A DNA stretch of 64,000 nucleotides from Desulfovibrio cuneatus DSM 11391 (GCF_000430005.1 NZ_AUCY01000014.1:46630-110629), one strand, 5' to 3'. Shown: positions 55,357 to 63,901, numbered from the stretch's first letter. Numbers and translations are program-made. The notes: generated by a model not told the origin, from the sequence alone.

Positions 55357-58353
55357 ATGCATAACACCCATTCCTTTTATTTTGATAAACAAGACTACGC
55401 CCTGCTTGCTGTTATCAACCGTTTTTTAGACCGCGATAACCAGGTAACCGAAGAGCACGCCCGCCCCTTTTTCCACACCAGCCTGCACCCCCACGGCATC
55501 AAGGAACTGGCGGTTTCCCAGGAAATTCGCGTGGCCTATGCGGTTATCAACCTGCTGGATTCCCTTGAGGCAGGCCAGGCCAAAGACAGGCTTGCGGCCC
55601 TGCGTTCCCTGCATGAAGAAGTGCTTTCCACCGGAACGTCCTTTCGCCACAACACGGGGCGCGTGCTTATCCAGCTTATGAAAGACCTGGTGCGCGCCCA
55701 TGGTAATTATTCCAAGCAGCTTTGCCTTGCCCACGACTTTCGCAAGGCAGCCTCTGGCAAAAGGCGCATTATTCGTTCCCTGCTGCGCCGCTACCACCTG
55801 CTGGAAATGCCGGAAAGCTGGAACCAACTCAGCTTTGACCACCACGTACACGACGCCAACACCAAGGGGCGCAAATCGCCTACCCACCTGGTTATGGACG
55901 CCTGGATCAAGGGCATTCGCCAGCTTGACGTGGTGTACTACAATTTTATTGAACCTGTTGCCATGGAAGAATTGCTGCACGCCGCAGACATTGTGGGCAT
56001 CAAGGTACGGGTGGGGGTAGAATTTCAGGCCCGCTTCCGGGGGCGTTATGTGCAGTTCATCTGGCAGCCCAGGGGTTTTCATTCCGTGCGAGAAATGCGG
56101 GCGTTTATGGAAGAAAAGCCCATGCGCCACCTTATGCGCATGGGCAAGGAAGCTTCACTTTACCACCACCAGTATGTCATGCGCCTGCTGGAGCGCTACA
56201 ACGTGGCGCTGCGCCATGAAATGGGCCAAGAGCTTGGCCTTGCCCTGGCCCCCATTGAAGAGAACGAAATTCTGGCTTTTGTAGGGGTGGGGCAAACCTC
56301 GCGCACCCACCTGGCAGAACTGATTTTTCTGCGGGTGCGCGCGGCCTTGCAAGCGGCGGAAGAAGCCAGCCTGCACACCCAGCCCCAGCCAGCCAGCCCC
56401 CCCAATTATGCCGTGGCCGAAGCACTTACCCCAGACAGTATTATTGATGTATGGTTTTCCCTGCACAAGAACCCGGACATTGAACTGCCCCTGATGGTCA
56501 CAGACGGGCAGCATGTTCCTGAAATAATGCGCCTTTTGCCCACAACCCTTATTGATTGGCTCACTTCCATACACACGCCCTGCCACATTATTCTGAACCT
56601 GAGCCAGCTCACGGCAAAAGATGTGCTGGAACTGCTGTATGAATGCGATGGGGCTATCAGCCACTTAGAGCTGTTCAACCTGAAGAACTTTCTGGCAGGT
56701 TCCATGCCCCACGTGCGGGAAATAAGCGCCCTGCATACGGCCATTAATGAAGGCAGCGCCGTTGCCTTGAAGCGCCTTATTCGCACCATGCTCAAAGAAC
56801 TGGACGCGGAAAACACCAAAGATTCGCAGGAACGCAGCGTGATTTTTCAAGAAATACTGCGCAACATCCCCCGCCTGCAAAACTATTACACCACCACCCC
56901 CCTGGGGGTACGCATTGGCAGCGACTCCACAAGCCGCTATTCCCAAAGCCTGGGCATGGGCTTTGCCTTTTCTGAAACACTGCCACCCAAAGCCAGAAAA
57001 GAACTGGCAGCCACAAAAACACCCCGCCGCCCCATTCCCCTGCACATGGACGTGTGCGAGCGCACCACCCACTGCCCCAAGCGCTACAGCTTTATGGGCA
57101 ACAAGGTGGCCAGTTTTGTGCGCACGTTACCCCTGCTGCGCCACTTCAACACCCGCAAGCAGGAAGAATGGGTGGAAAAGGAACGCACCTGCCATTACCA
57201 GGAGCCGGGCAACATCACCCCCCTTGGCGGCATAAACAAGCCCCCCACCCTGCATTCTTCCCACAAAGACCAGGGCCTTTCCTTTGGCTACCTCAGCACT
57301 AACTGGCAAAATGTGCTGAAAGTGGCCTTTGGCTTTTTCCTTACGGCAGCCACCTTTGCCTACACCCAGTCATGGTGGTTTCTGGCCTGGTTTGGCCCCA
57401 TCATCTGGTTTGCCATTACAGGCCTGCGCAACGTGCTGCAAACCATGCTGGGGGCCGGGGGCATTAAGCGGTCCCCCCTGCTGCGCCTGAACAACTGCAT
57501 TAGTTGGTCGCGCATTGCCGACTCCCTCATGTTCACGGGCCTTTCCGTGCCCATTCTGGAACTTGGGGTACGCAAGCTTCTGCTGGAATGGGGGTTTGGC
57601 ATAAACTCCACCAACAGCCCTGTCCTTTTTTTTACGGTTATGTCCCTGGTGAACAGCGCCTATATTTCTTCCCACAACCTCATCCGGGGCCTTCCGGCGG
57701 AAGCCGTGGTGGGCAATATTTTTCGCAGTTTTCTTGCCATTCCCCTTTCCGTTTTTTACAGCGCCGCCCTTGGCTATTTATTTTTACTGGCTGGCTGGGG
57801 CACCCCGGAAGAGCTGATTGTGCTGCAACAGGGCGCTTCTGTTATTTCCAAACTTGCCTCTGATTCCGTAGCCGCAGTTATTGAAGGTTTTGCCGACAAG
57901 GCAGAATATTTACGCATGCGGTATTGGGATTATAACGGCAAACTGCGCCAACTGTTTGCCGACTATTCCCAGCTGGACCTGCTGCTGCCGGAAGAAGATA
58001 CATCTGACTACCTGCAACGGCCCAAGGTGTTCTTGCAAAGCGGCGCAGAAGAAGTAGCCGAGCTGGAAAAAAGGCTGAGTATTACGGCCCTGGACTTGCT
58101 CTATTTTTGGATGTACCAGCCCCGTTCACGAGTAACCCTTGCCCATGCCCTTGCAAGAATGAGCAGTGACGAACGGGAAATTTTTGCCAGCACCCAAATG
58201 ATGCTGCTGCGTGTACAGGAAGTAAGCCAAATGTTTGTGGACGGCCTGACCGGGCTTGAATTTGCCAAGCCCCTGGCCTTTTACCTGGAAAAACATGAAG
58301 AATATTTACACGAAATACAGCGGTTACTGCGCAGCTTACCCCCGGTGGCCTAA
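55357..58353 (+). CDS. Large PHP-like and multi-pass membrane protein of unknown function
   Basis: The 998-residue protein has a helical N-terminal region (1-160); then FDHHVHDANTKG at about 160-171, followed by GIRQLDVVYYN and VRVGVEFQAR (about 217-226), a spacing that recalls the PHP phosphoesterase fold; a charged middle (300-600); four to five membrane helices between about 650 and 812 (KVAFGFFLTAATFAYTQSWW, VLFFTVMSLVNSAYISS, AIPLSVFYSAALGYLFLLAG); and a helical C-terminus. It reads as an intact gene with native codon use. The ribosome-binding site is weak. No function is known; a membrane-linked hydrolase is an inference. Confidence 0.8.
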   Translation: MHNTHSFYFDKQDYALLAVINRFLDRDNQVTEEHARPFFHTSLHPHGIKELAVSQEIRVAYAVINLLDSLEAGQAKDRLAALRSLHEEVLSTGTSFRHNTGRVLIQLMKDLVRAHGNYSKQLCLAHDFRKAASGKRRIIRSLLRRYHLLEMPESWNQLSFDHHVHDANTKGRKSPTHLVMDAWIKGIRQLDVVYYNFIEPVAMEELLHAADIVGIKVRVGVEFQARFRGRYVQFIWQPRGFHSVREMRAFMEEKPMRHLMRMGKEASLYHHQYVMRLLERYNVALRHEMGQELGLALAPIEENEILAFVGVGQTSRTHLAELIFLRVRAALQAAEEASLHTQPQPASPPNYAVAEALTPDSIIDVWFSLHKNPDIELPLMVTDGQHVPEIMRLLPTTLIDWLTSIHTPCHIILNLSQLTAKDVLELLYECDGAISHLELFNLKNFLAGSMPHVREISALHTAINEGSAVALKRLIRTMLKELDAENTKDSQERSVIFQEILRNIPRLQNYYTTTPLGVRIGSDSTSRYSQSLGMGFAFSETLPPKARKELAATKTPRRPIPLHMDVCERTTHCPKRYSFMGNKVASFVRTLPLLRHFNTRKQEEWVEKERTCHYQEPGNITPLGGINKPPTLHSSHKDQGLSFGYLSTNWQNVLKVAFGFFLTAATFAYTQSWWFLAWFGPIIWFAITGLRNVLQTMLGAGGIKRSPLLRLNNCISWSRIADSLMFTGLSVPILELGVRKLLLEWGFGINSTNSPVLFFTVMSLVNSAYISSHNLIRGLPAEAVVGNIFRSFLAIPLSVFYSAALGYLFLLAGWGTPEELIVLQQGASVISKLASDSVAAVIEGFADKAEYLRMRYWDYNGKLRQLFADYSQLDLLLPEEDTSDYLQRPKVFLQSGAEEVAELEKRLSITALDLLYFWMYQPRSRVTLAHALARMSSDEREIFASTQMMLLRVQEVSQMFVDGLTGLEFAKPLAFYLEKHEEYLHEIQRLLRSLPPVA

Positions 58354-58463
58354 TAGCAAAGCCTGGGCACTTATTTTGCAAGCATTGCCATAGCCTGAAA
58401 GAATACTTATTATAGTTCTGGGCAACTTGGCAAAACAGAGCAACGCACCGTTTGGGAGAGAAT

Positions 58464-59171
58464 ATGACAACACAGGTCACCTTGGCATTGCCACTGGGAA
58501 AAGAGGTACAGGTACATGTACCTCCCAACTGTCATATTCACTTTCTTTTTTCCATGGAAGAGGTGATGTTCGAACGGAGTGGCAAAAATTTAATCATTAC
58601 AGCAGAAGATGGCGGCCATATTATTCTTGATGGTTTTTTTGGCTTTGCCCATGAAACAGAAATGCCTGTGTTTGTTTTGCCCGGCGACATTTTGGTGGAA
58701 GCCAAAGACTTAATGCCCCTGATAGACAACACATTTGAATCATTCCGGCCCAATGGCGCACCCTGCCTGCTGGGGGATGCTGCCCAGCCTGAAGGATTGC
58801 ACACTGAGGCCGCATTGCCGCATGACGCTGTTCCCGGCTACCTGCCTCAGGCCGCGCCGCTGCACAACTTACCCCACACATCGGACAGCCAACCGCAGCC
58901 CTTGCGCTTTCAGGACGTGCTGGAAGACGACAAACCACACGAGAACCTGTTCCCCCAAAGCAGTGCCGAACTGCCCCCTAACGGCGCAGAAATTTCCCTT
59001 TCCCAGCAGGAACACCCTGTAAACGCGGGTGAACAGCCTGCGGGTGAGGCCCCCCTTACGGGGGGAGCCCATGCGGAGCAGCACACGCAAGGGGGGCTTG
59101 CCGCCCAGCCTGTGGGCACGGAAGAAGAGGCGTTGCATGCGTTGTTGCAACACCAGTCTATTGTGGGGTAG
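58464..59171 (+). CDS. Protein resembling the N-terminal retention region of large secreted adhesins
   Basis: The ATG at 58464 has GGGAGAG just upstream; 239 residues. Residues 1-85 form a strand-rich domain (VQVHVPPNCHIHFLFSMEEV, RSGKNLIITAEDGGHIILDG, EMPVFVLPGDILVEA) like the small N-terminal domains of BapA/LapA-type adhesins; the rest is Pro/Gln/Glu-rich and unstructured. It ends without any of the long repeats such adhesins carry, so it is either a stand-alone protein or the stump of a lost adhesin. It follows the 998-residue gene by about 110 bases in the same direction. Confidence 0.7.
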   Translation: MTTQVTLALPLGKEVQVHVPPNCHIHFLFSMEEVMFERSGKNLIITAEDGGHIILDGFFGFAHETEMPVFVLPGDILVEAKDLMPLIDNTFESFRPNGAPCLLGDAAQPEGLHTEAALPHDAVPGYLPQAAPLHNLPHTSDSQPQPLRFQDVLEDDKPHENLFPQSSAELPPNGAEISLSQQEHPVNAGEQPAGEAPLTGGAHAEQHTQGGLAAQPVGTEEEALHALLQHQSIVG

Positions 59172-59243
59172 ACCCCATGTGACGGTTTTTTTAATAAGTG
59201 GTAATATGTAATTTTGTGCGGCGGGCCGCCGTGATAGAGTTCA

Positions 59244-59522
59244 TTAGTCTTTCAGCTTGGAAGTATGGAGTACGCTTATAATCTCAACTGTAGCAGAATT
59301 TACTTTGTAAACCAAAATGTACGAGAGCTTAGGTAAAACAAGCTCACGTGTTTCTTTGATTTCACTTGGCTTTCCTGAGAGGGGAAAATTTTCAAGTCTT
59401 GCTGTTGCGCTAAAAAGACTCGTTACAAGTTTTTGACCTGTTTCTTCGTCTTGCTCGTCGATGAAGTATTGAAGAATGCTTCTGAGGTCTTCCTGTGCCC
59501 TTAACGCCCATTTAATCAACAT
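59244..59522 (-). CDS. ParE/RelE superfamily toxin
   Basis: The 92-residue protein has the ParE fold pattern (IKWALRAQEDLRSILQYFID, LENFPLSGKPSEIKETRELVL, LSYILVYKVNSATVEIISVLH). ParE toxins act on gyrase and RelE toxins cut mRNA on ribosomes; the RelE catalytic residues are not evident, so ParE type is favoured. The gene overlaps the upstream antitoxin by 11 bases, the usual arrangement of type II systems. Confidence 0.88.
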   Translation of the reverse strand: MLIKWALRAQEDLRSILQYFIDEQDEETGQKLVTSLFSATARLENFPLSGKPSEIKETRELVLPKLSYILVYKVNSATVEIISVLHTSKLKD

Positions 59523-59760
59523 GAAAGCCCATGCCCCGAACCATTTCTTTTACTTCTTCATGGGGAACTGTGCGCCCTGCTTTCAGGTCTTCAAGCCCCT
59601 GGTTCACTTTTGCTTCTAAATGGGTTCTGTAACTCACATAGTCTTCAATAAGGTCTTTGAGAATATCAGAACTGGAGCAGTTTTTTTCATGGGCTATTTG
59701 TTCCAGCCGTGCGCGAATATCCGGGCTGACCTGAGTGCTTATACTCTGTAGTGGAAGCAT
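59512..59760 (-). CDS. RHH/CopG-type antitoxin partner
   Basis: From the ATG at 59760 (AAGGAG upstream) the 82-residue protein begins with a ribbon-helix-helix domain (ISTQVSPDIRARLEQIAHEKNCSSSDILKDLIEDYV) and ends in a toxin-binding tail (GLEDLKAGRTVPHEEVKEMV). It should neutralise the ParE-like toxin and repress the pair. An in-frame extension to 59847 is unlikely. Confidence 0.85.
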   Translation of the reverse strand: MLPLQSISTQVSPDIRARLEQIAHEKNCSSSDILKDLIEDYVSYRTHLEAKVNQGLEDLKAGRTVPHEEVKEMVRGMGFHVD

Positions 59761-59840
59761 AGGGTTTCTCCTTCTTGCTACATGGAAAATAGTGCTTTTG
59801 AAGTGATAAAGCAAGTAGGGGGGCGGGAGGTGTAATAGCA

Positions 59841-59870
59841 CCGTCATCCCCGCGCAAGCGGGGATCCAGT
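59841..59870. repeat. Short palindromic repeat (TCCCCGCGCAAGCGGGGA)
   Basis: A copy of the same short REP-like family as 42401-42430, ending GATCCAGT. It lies upstream of the antitoxin gene. Confidence 0.8.
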
Positions 59871-59926
59871 ATTTTCAATGTGATAGCGCGTAGTTTTATG
59901 CGGCGTGCCTCCGCCATGGCCTAAGC

Positions 59927-59957
59927 ACTGTCATCCCCGCGCAGGCGGGGATCCAGT
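59927..59957. repeat. Short palindromic repeat (TCCCCGCGCAGGCGGGGA)
   Basis: A second copy 86 bases after the first and in the same orientation; the two frame a GCGGCGTGCCTCCGCC palindrome that is an end-like piece of the 400-bp repeat. Confidence 0.8.
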
Positions 59958-59982
59958 ATTCTTAGGGAGTTAGGCTAATTTC

Positions 59983-60390
59983 TTGCGGCGCAAGCGCCAC
60001 ACCATTCCTCTTTTCTTGTTTTGTTTGCCGCTCCGCTTGGGTCAGGGGGCCCTTGTGCGGCCCCCTAACAACCCCACACCCTTGGGGCTCTGCCCCAAGA
60101 CCCCGTTTAGCTCCCGGCCTGCGCTCAGTAGATTTGTTCCGCTCACTCGAAGACTCGTACGCTACACAAATATATTCGCGCAGGGAGCACACCGTGCAGG
60201 GCATGAGTAATGGGCGCTTATCGGTTGCTTGCTGGAATAATGCGCTGTGCCACAAAAGGTAACTGCCATAGATTAGGGAAGCGGGGAAAAAACACCGCAC
60301 TTCGTGTGAGTAGGCGGGCGCAGCAAAGCGCACGTGGGGTAGGGGAAACGCGGAGAATTACCTGTAAGGTGCGGCGAAGCGCCGCGATAG
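59983..60390 (+). repeat. Roughly 400-bp repeat, copy 2
   Basis: Shares with copy 3 an almost continuous match from TTGTTTTGTTTGCCGCTCCG through the GGGGGCCCTTGTGCGGCCCC hairpin, GTAGATTTGTTCCGCTCACT, the ATATTCGCGC and GGGCGCTTATCGGTT segments, to TGTAAGGTGCGGCGAAG. It carries no long reading frame. The exported-protein gene at 60486 starts about 95 bases after it. Confidence 0.88.
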
Positions 60391-60485
60391 CCCAATTCTT
60401 TACCCATTGCTACTGCCCTGGCCTTCATATATAGTCATGTGTATATTTACTCGTTGCCCTGCACCGCCAACTATCCGGGGGCCAT

Positions 60486-61283
60486 ATGCGCCGTATGTTG
60501 TTCTGCCTGTTCACCTTTTTTTGTATACTGCTTCCAGGTAGCCCTGCGCTGGCTGCTGCAAGTGCTGCCCCTGTGTCCCCGGCACCGGGTGATATCGTGG
60601 CGGAGTTTGTTTCGTGTTACTATGGTCAAGGGAGTGCCACTTGTGTTTTTTCAGAACCTGATGGCAATAATTTTACTATTCTCTTATGTGATGATGGGGA
60701 AAATAAGGATTTATGCGGGGAGATAGGAATATATTCTTCAACCTTCGACCCCTATGACGCCAATGCACGAGAGCAAAACCTTGGTAGGCAATTCATCATT
60801 ACGCCTGAAAAAATACTGGTAGAAGAAAAAAATGGTGTTCCTCGCATCGACTGGCTAAGGCCCAGCGCTATTCGCCTTGACACCCGGCCTGGAATTCCCC
60901 GTAACACGCGAGTTTTGCCCTATCAAACTTTAGAAGGCACGGTGGAATGCGTAGAGGAGCCCATGTTTCAGATGTATTTTATAGATACTAAAAAACAACG
61001 GAATGTATTGTATGGTAAAATGGGCTTTGGTTCGGCGGGTCCCTTTTCAAGAATGTTTTGCCCCAATGCACCAGGTTATAATGGTGATGGGAGACTCGGC
61101 CCCTACCGCTTGCAAGGTGATATTGTCTACAAAGGAATAGAACCAGGAGTTCCTGAGTTTGAAGTGGTAAGCCCAGCTTGGAAAAATATAAGAAAGGCGA
61201 CTGGAAAGAAGTGCCGCCCCCCGATTGGTAGGAATACAGAATACACTTCATGTAGTATTACATCTTATACCCATTTCAAATAG
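60486..61283 (+). CDS. Exported protein of unknown function next to the Rhs module
   Basis: The 265-residue protein has a signal peptide (MLFCLFTFFCILLPGSPALA) and a secreted body with about nine cysteines (SCYYGQGSATC, LLCDDGENKDLC, VECVEEP, MFCPNAPGY, KKCRPP, TSCS), likely disulfide-bonded. No family was recognised. It lies ten bases before the small membrane protein gene in the same direction, so the two are probably one operon. A role in protection against, or delivery of, the Rhs toxin is possible only by position. Confidence 0.75.
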   Translation: MRRMLFCLFTFFCILLPGSPALAAASAAPVSPAPGDIVAEFVSCYYGQGSATCVFSEPDGNNFTILLCDDGENKDLCGEIGIYSSTFDPYDANAREQNLGRQFIITPEKILVEEKNGVPRIDWLRPSAIRLDTRPGIPRNTRVLPYQTLEGTVECVEEPMFQMYFIDTKKQRNVLYGKMGFGSAGPFSRMFCPNAPGYNGDGRLGPYRLQGDIVYKGIEPGVPEFEVVSPAWKNIRKATGKKCRPPIGRNTEYTSCSITSYTHFK

Positions 61284-61292
61284 GAGCCTTCC

Positions 61293-61691
61293 ATGCTGGT
61301 TGAATTTCTTGTTCGTCTTGCCATAAGCGTGCTTTTGCTGGTTTATTTTTTCTATTCCGGCTTTTTCAAGCAGGTTTCTGGACGACGTTTTATTCTGATG
61401 ACAGTTGTGTTTTATACGCTAATCTATGGCGCTATATCATTTCTGACCGTTCCCCTTATCGCATTTGATAAAGAATATCTTTCATTTATTGGCACAGAAT
61501 ACCCTTCGTATGATTTCGTTGCCTTAATTTTAGCTATTTTTATCCCTCGGTTATTTATTTATAAAAAAACAAAGGATAATTACGTCTTTTTGCTATGCAC
61601 ATTTTATTTGTTTGTTATATGGTACGTCTTGTTCTTAACAATTTTCTGGGGCTCAATTTTATTGTACACGGCTCTTGGTATTGGTCTATAA
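61293..61691 (+). CDS. Small multi-pass membrane protein, candidate Rhs immunity protein (copy 1)
   Basis: The 132-residue protein consists of four hydrophobic segments (FLVRLAISVLLLVYFFYSGF, RFILMTVVFYTLIYGAISFL, YDFVALILAIFIPRLFIYKK, CTFYLFVIWYVLFLTIFWGS). AGGAG precedes the ATG. It is closely related to the gene at 63351, especially at both ends (EFLVRLAISVLLL-YFFYSG, WYVLFLT). Each copy lies tail-to-tail with an Rhs C-terminal toxin end, which makes an immunity role against a membrane- or envelope-acting toxin a reasonable inference. AT-rich compared with the chromosome genes. Confidence 0.75.
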   Translation: MLVEFLVRLAISVLLLVYFFYSGFFKQVSGRRFILMTVVFYTLIYGAISFLTVPLIAFDKEYLSFIGTEYPSYDFVALILAIFIPRLFIYKKTKDNYVFLLCTFYLFVIWYVLFLTIFWGSILLYTALGIGL

Positions 61692-61692
61692 T

Positions 61693-61735
61693 CCATTCCA
61701 CAAGCAAGTTGGAAGCAAACTTGCTTGTGGAATGG
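61693..61735. terminator. Bidirectional hairpin between convergent membrane-protein and Rhs genes
   Basis: CCATTCCACAAGCAAGTT (61693-61710) pairs perfectly with AACTTGCTTGTGGAATGG (61718-61735), an 18-pair stem with a seven-base loop. It would end both transcripts. Confidence 0.8.
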
Positions 61736-61771
61736 AAACAAAGCACTACAAGCTAGGAACAATGCCCTACT

Positions 61772-62746
61772 TTATTCAACTTCTAGTTTTTCTCCTTTTC
61801 GTTCCGCAATCTTTCGTGCCCTTGCAACTACATCGTCAACATAGTTTTGGCAGTTATAATTAATTAAGCGGTACCTTGTTTCACGTTGAAGGCCTTCATC
61901 CATACCATGGAATATTGCACCTGTTCTTGCGGGCGTAATTCTTTCCTGGTTATGCTGTTTGCTGCTCCCAAATTCTTCCTGCCACTCTTGTTCAAGTTCC
62001 GCCCTCGCTGCATCAATAAACTCTGCCTTGTACTTATTTCCATCAAAGTATTCATATTTCTTAAGTTGATCTTCATTGTCCTGAAAGGGAACAACACCCC
62101 CATTCTCTCCAGACAAACCAAAGTTATATCCATTATTTTTAATGAACTGGCGATGCTGTAGTTTGTTTTCTCCTTTACCGTACCCTGTTTCTCCCCCCCA
62201 GCCCTTCAAAGGCCGTTTTCCAATTACATAGTATTCCTTCCACTTGCTCTCTACTTTAATTTTTTCTACTTCTTTTACTTTGTCCCCAATGCGTTGTTCA
62301 TTTCCCGCTGGGGAAAGTGTATTAGATGCACTCTTATCTTCATCATTTTGGTCAACGCCATTGCCAGCACTCTGCCCATGTGGGGCACCAAAGGGGTGCG
62401 AGATTCCTTTATGTGAAGCGCCGCCAGAGCTTGCCTCGGCCTCTGTAAAACGCAACCCCTGCGGGTCAATGCAACTCACAGGGTCATCCACGCAGTAGTC
62501 GTACAAATCCGCATCGCCACGCAGGTCGCGGGCCGGGTCTTGGGCGGTGAAGCGTCCGGTTTGCGGGTCATAGTCGCGGTAACCGAACCTGATAAAGCCT
62601 GTGTGTTCATCCACAAGGCCGCCCGCAAAACCGAGGGGGAACGACAGTTGCTGGAAGGAATCGTGGAGGACATTGCCAAAGCTGTCGTACTCTATTTCCT
62701 TCACCATGCGTCCGTCTTCGGTGCTCAGGGTGCGCACGCTGCCCAC
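61772..62746 (-). CDS. Rhs repeat-associated core end with C-terminal toxin domain (N-terminally truncated)
   Basis: The first 100 residues are the end of an Rhs core (GSVRTLST, EYDSFGNVL, FAGGLVDEHTGFIRFGYRDY, DPQTGRFTAQDP, DYCVDDPVSCIDPQGL). The frame stays open upstream of the GTG at 62746 as typical Rhs core (TLLLHIEADQ) to about 62846, where the 400-bp repeat begins, so the bulk of the Rhs protein is missing. After DPQGL comes a linker and a variable toxin domain with LQHRQFIKNNGYNFGL and a later YRLINYNCQNYVDDVVARA. A histidine before an NC-containing helix recalls permuted NlpC/P60 or LRAT-like papain folds; this is an inference. It is an orphan toxin module unless fused by recombination to a full Rhs gene. 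Confidence 0.82.
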   Translation of the reverse strand: MGSVRTLSTEDGRMVKEIEYDSFGNVLHDSFQQLSFPLGFAGGLVDEHTGFIRFGYRDYDPQTGRFTAQDPARDLRGDADLYDYCVDDPVSCIDPQGLRFTEAEASSGGASHKGISHPFGAPHGQSAGNGVDQNDEDKSASNTLSPAGNEQRIGDKVKEVEKIKVESKWKEYYVIGKRPLKGWGGETGYGKGENKLQHRQFIKNNGYNFGLSGENGGVVPFQDNEDQLKKYEYFDGNKYKAEFIDAARAELEQEWQEEFGSSKQHNQERITPARTGAIFHGMDEGLQRETRYRLINYNCQNYVDDVVARARKIAERKGEKLEVE

Positions 62747-62845
62747 TTGGTCGGCCTCGATGTGCAGGAGCAGGGTGTCTGTAGCCCTTGGGTTGTGTGG
62801 TGCAAGCGCCGCATCAGCGTGTGTAAGAGCGGAATGGCATGGGAT

Positions 62846-63251
62846 CGTGCGGCGTGCCGCCGCCCCAGACTGTTGTTTCTTGTTTTGTTTGCCGCTCCGC
62901 TTGGGTCAGGGGGCCCTTGTGCGGCCCCCTGACAACCCCACACCCACGGGGTTGCACCCCGTGACCCAGCTAGGCTACGGCCCGCGCTCAGGTAGATTTG
63001 TTCCGCTCACTCGAAGACTCGTCCGCTGCACAAATATATTCGCGCGGGGAAACCATCGTGCAGGGCATGAGAAAGGGGCGCTTATCGGTTACTTGCTGGA
63101 ATAAAAGCCTGTGCCACAAAAGGTAAGTGATGCCCAGTAGGGAAGTGGAAAAGAAACGACAGTACTCCGCATGAGTGGGCGAGCGCAGCAAAGCGCGCGT
63201 GGGGTGGGGGGAACACGGAGAATTATCTGTAAGGTGCGGCGAAGACGCCGA
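62846..63251 (+). repeat. Roughly 400-bp repeat, copy 3
   Basis: Same orientation as copy 2. It starts with CGTGCGGCGTGCCGCCGCC directly at the broken Rhs frame and ends ...TGTAAGGTGCGGCGAAG about 100 bases before the second membrane-protein gene. It differs from copy 2 by scattered substitutions and in the variable arm (ACGGGGTTGCACCCCGTGA), which instead agrees with copy 1. Confidence 0.88.
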
Positions 63252-63350
63252 GTTCATAGGATTGCAGGAAAAAAGACTGCAACACAACCATTGCCAGCGT
63301 AAAAGGTTTCATGTATTATTATATATACAATTTCCAGCAAGGAGCCTTTA

Positions 63351-63740
63351 ATGCTCACTGAATTTCTTGTTCGCCTTGCCATTAGCGTACTTTTGCTGAT
63401 CTATTTTTTTTATTCTGGTTTTTTCAAGCTAGTTTCTGTGCGGCGTTTTGTTTTGATGGTAGTTGTGTTTTTTTTGTTGTGCCTCAACGTTCCTGATCCT
63501 ATAATCGATTTTTCAAAATCTCTATCTGAAAATTCTCTTTCTACAGAGTATCCCTATTATGACATTATTGCACTGGCTTTTGCTTTTTTGTCTTCTTACT
63601 TTTTTTTGCATAGTAACCACTTAAGCATATTGTATATTTTGCTAAACACATTTTTTTTAAGTGTTCTTTGGTATGTCTTGTTTTTAACCTATGCTGAATC
63701 TATGATTGTTTTATATACCATCCTTAACATTGGATTGTAA
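63351..63740 (+). CDS. Small multi-pass membrane protein, candidate Rhs immunity protein (copy 2)
   Basis: The 129-residue paralog of the 61293 gene has the same start (MLTEFLVRLAISVLLLIYFF) and similar end (LWYVLFLTYAESMIVLYTIL), with a strongly diverged middle (about residues 40-95). AAGGAG precedes the ATG. Conserved ends and a divergent centre are typical of immunity proteins that track variable toxins. It is convergent with a second Rhs toxin end at 63833. Confidence 0.75.
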   Translation: MLTEFLVRLAISVLLLIYFFYSGFFKLVSVRRFVLMVVVFFLLCLNVPDPIIDFSKSLSENSLSTEYPYYDIIALAFAFLSSYFFLHSNHLSILYILLNTFFLSVLWYVLFLTYAESMIVLYTILNIGL

Positions 63741-63751
63741 CCTATCCCGCG

Positions 63752-63784
63752 TGTAACAAGCCATTTAGATTATGGCTTGTTACA
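63752..63784. terminator. Hairpin between the second membrane-protein gene and Rhs remnant
   Basis: TGTAACAAGCCAT (63752-63764) pairs with ATGGCTTGTTACA (63772-63784). It occupies the same position as the 61693-61735 hairpin in the first module but has a different sequence. Confidence 0.7.
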
Positions 63785-63832
63785 TGCGGAGTGAAAATGA
63801 AACACTATGGGACTGGGTGTAATTGCCTTGCG

Positions 63833-63901
63833 CTATTCTACCTCTAATTTCTCTCCCTTCCGTTTTGCAATTATTCTTGCCCTCGCAATTATATCGTCCA
63901 T
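63833..63901 (-). pseudogene. 3' end of a second Rhs C-terminal toxin gene
   Basis: Reading leftward the frame encodes MDDIIARARIIAKRKGEKLE plus VE and a stop, which matches the last 22 residues of the first toxin (VDDVVARARKIAERKGEKLE plus VE). The similarity stops at about 63901: beyond it the first toxin has the NYNCQNY segment, but here the sequence changes to unrelated DNA. The gene is therefore interrupted or truncated. Confidence 0.75.

Noticed and set aside
59841..59957. Two short palindromic repeats as a possible CRISPR start
   Set aside because: Only two copies, each palindromic and ending in GATCCAGT, identical in type to dispersed REP-like repeats; no spacer series or cas gene.
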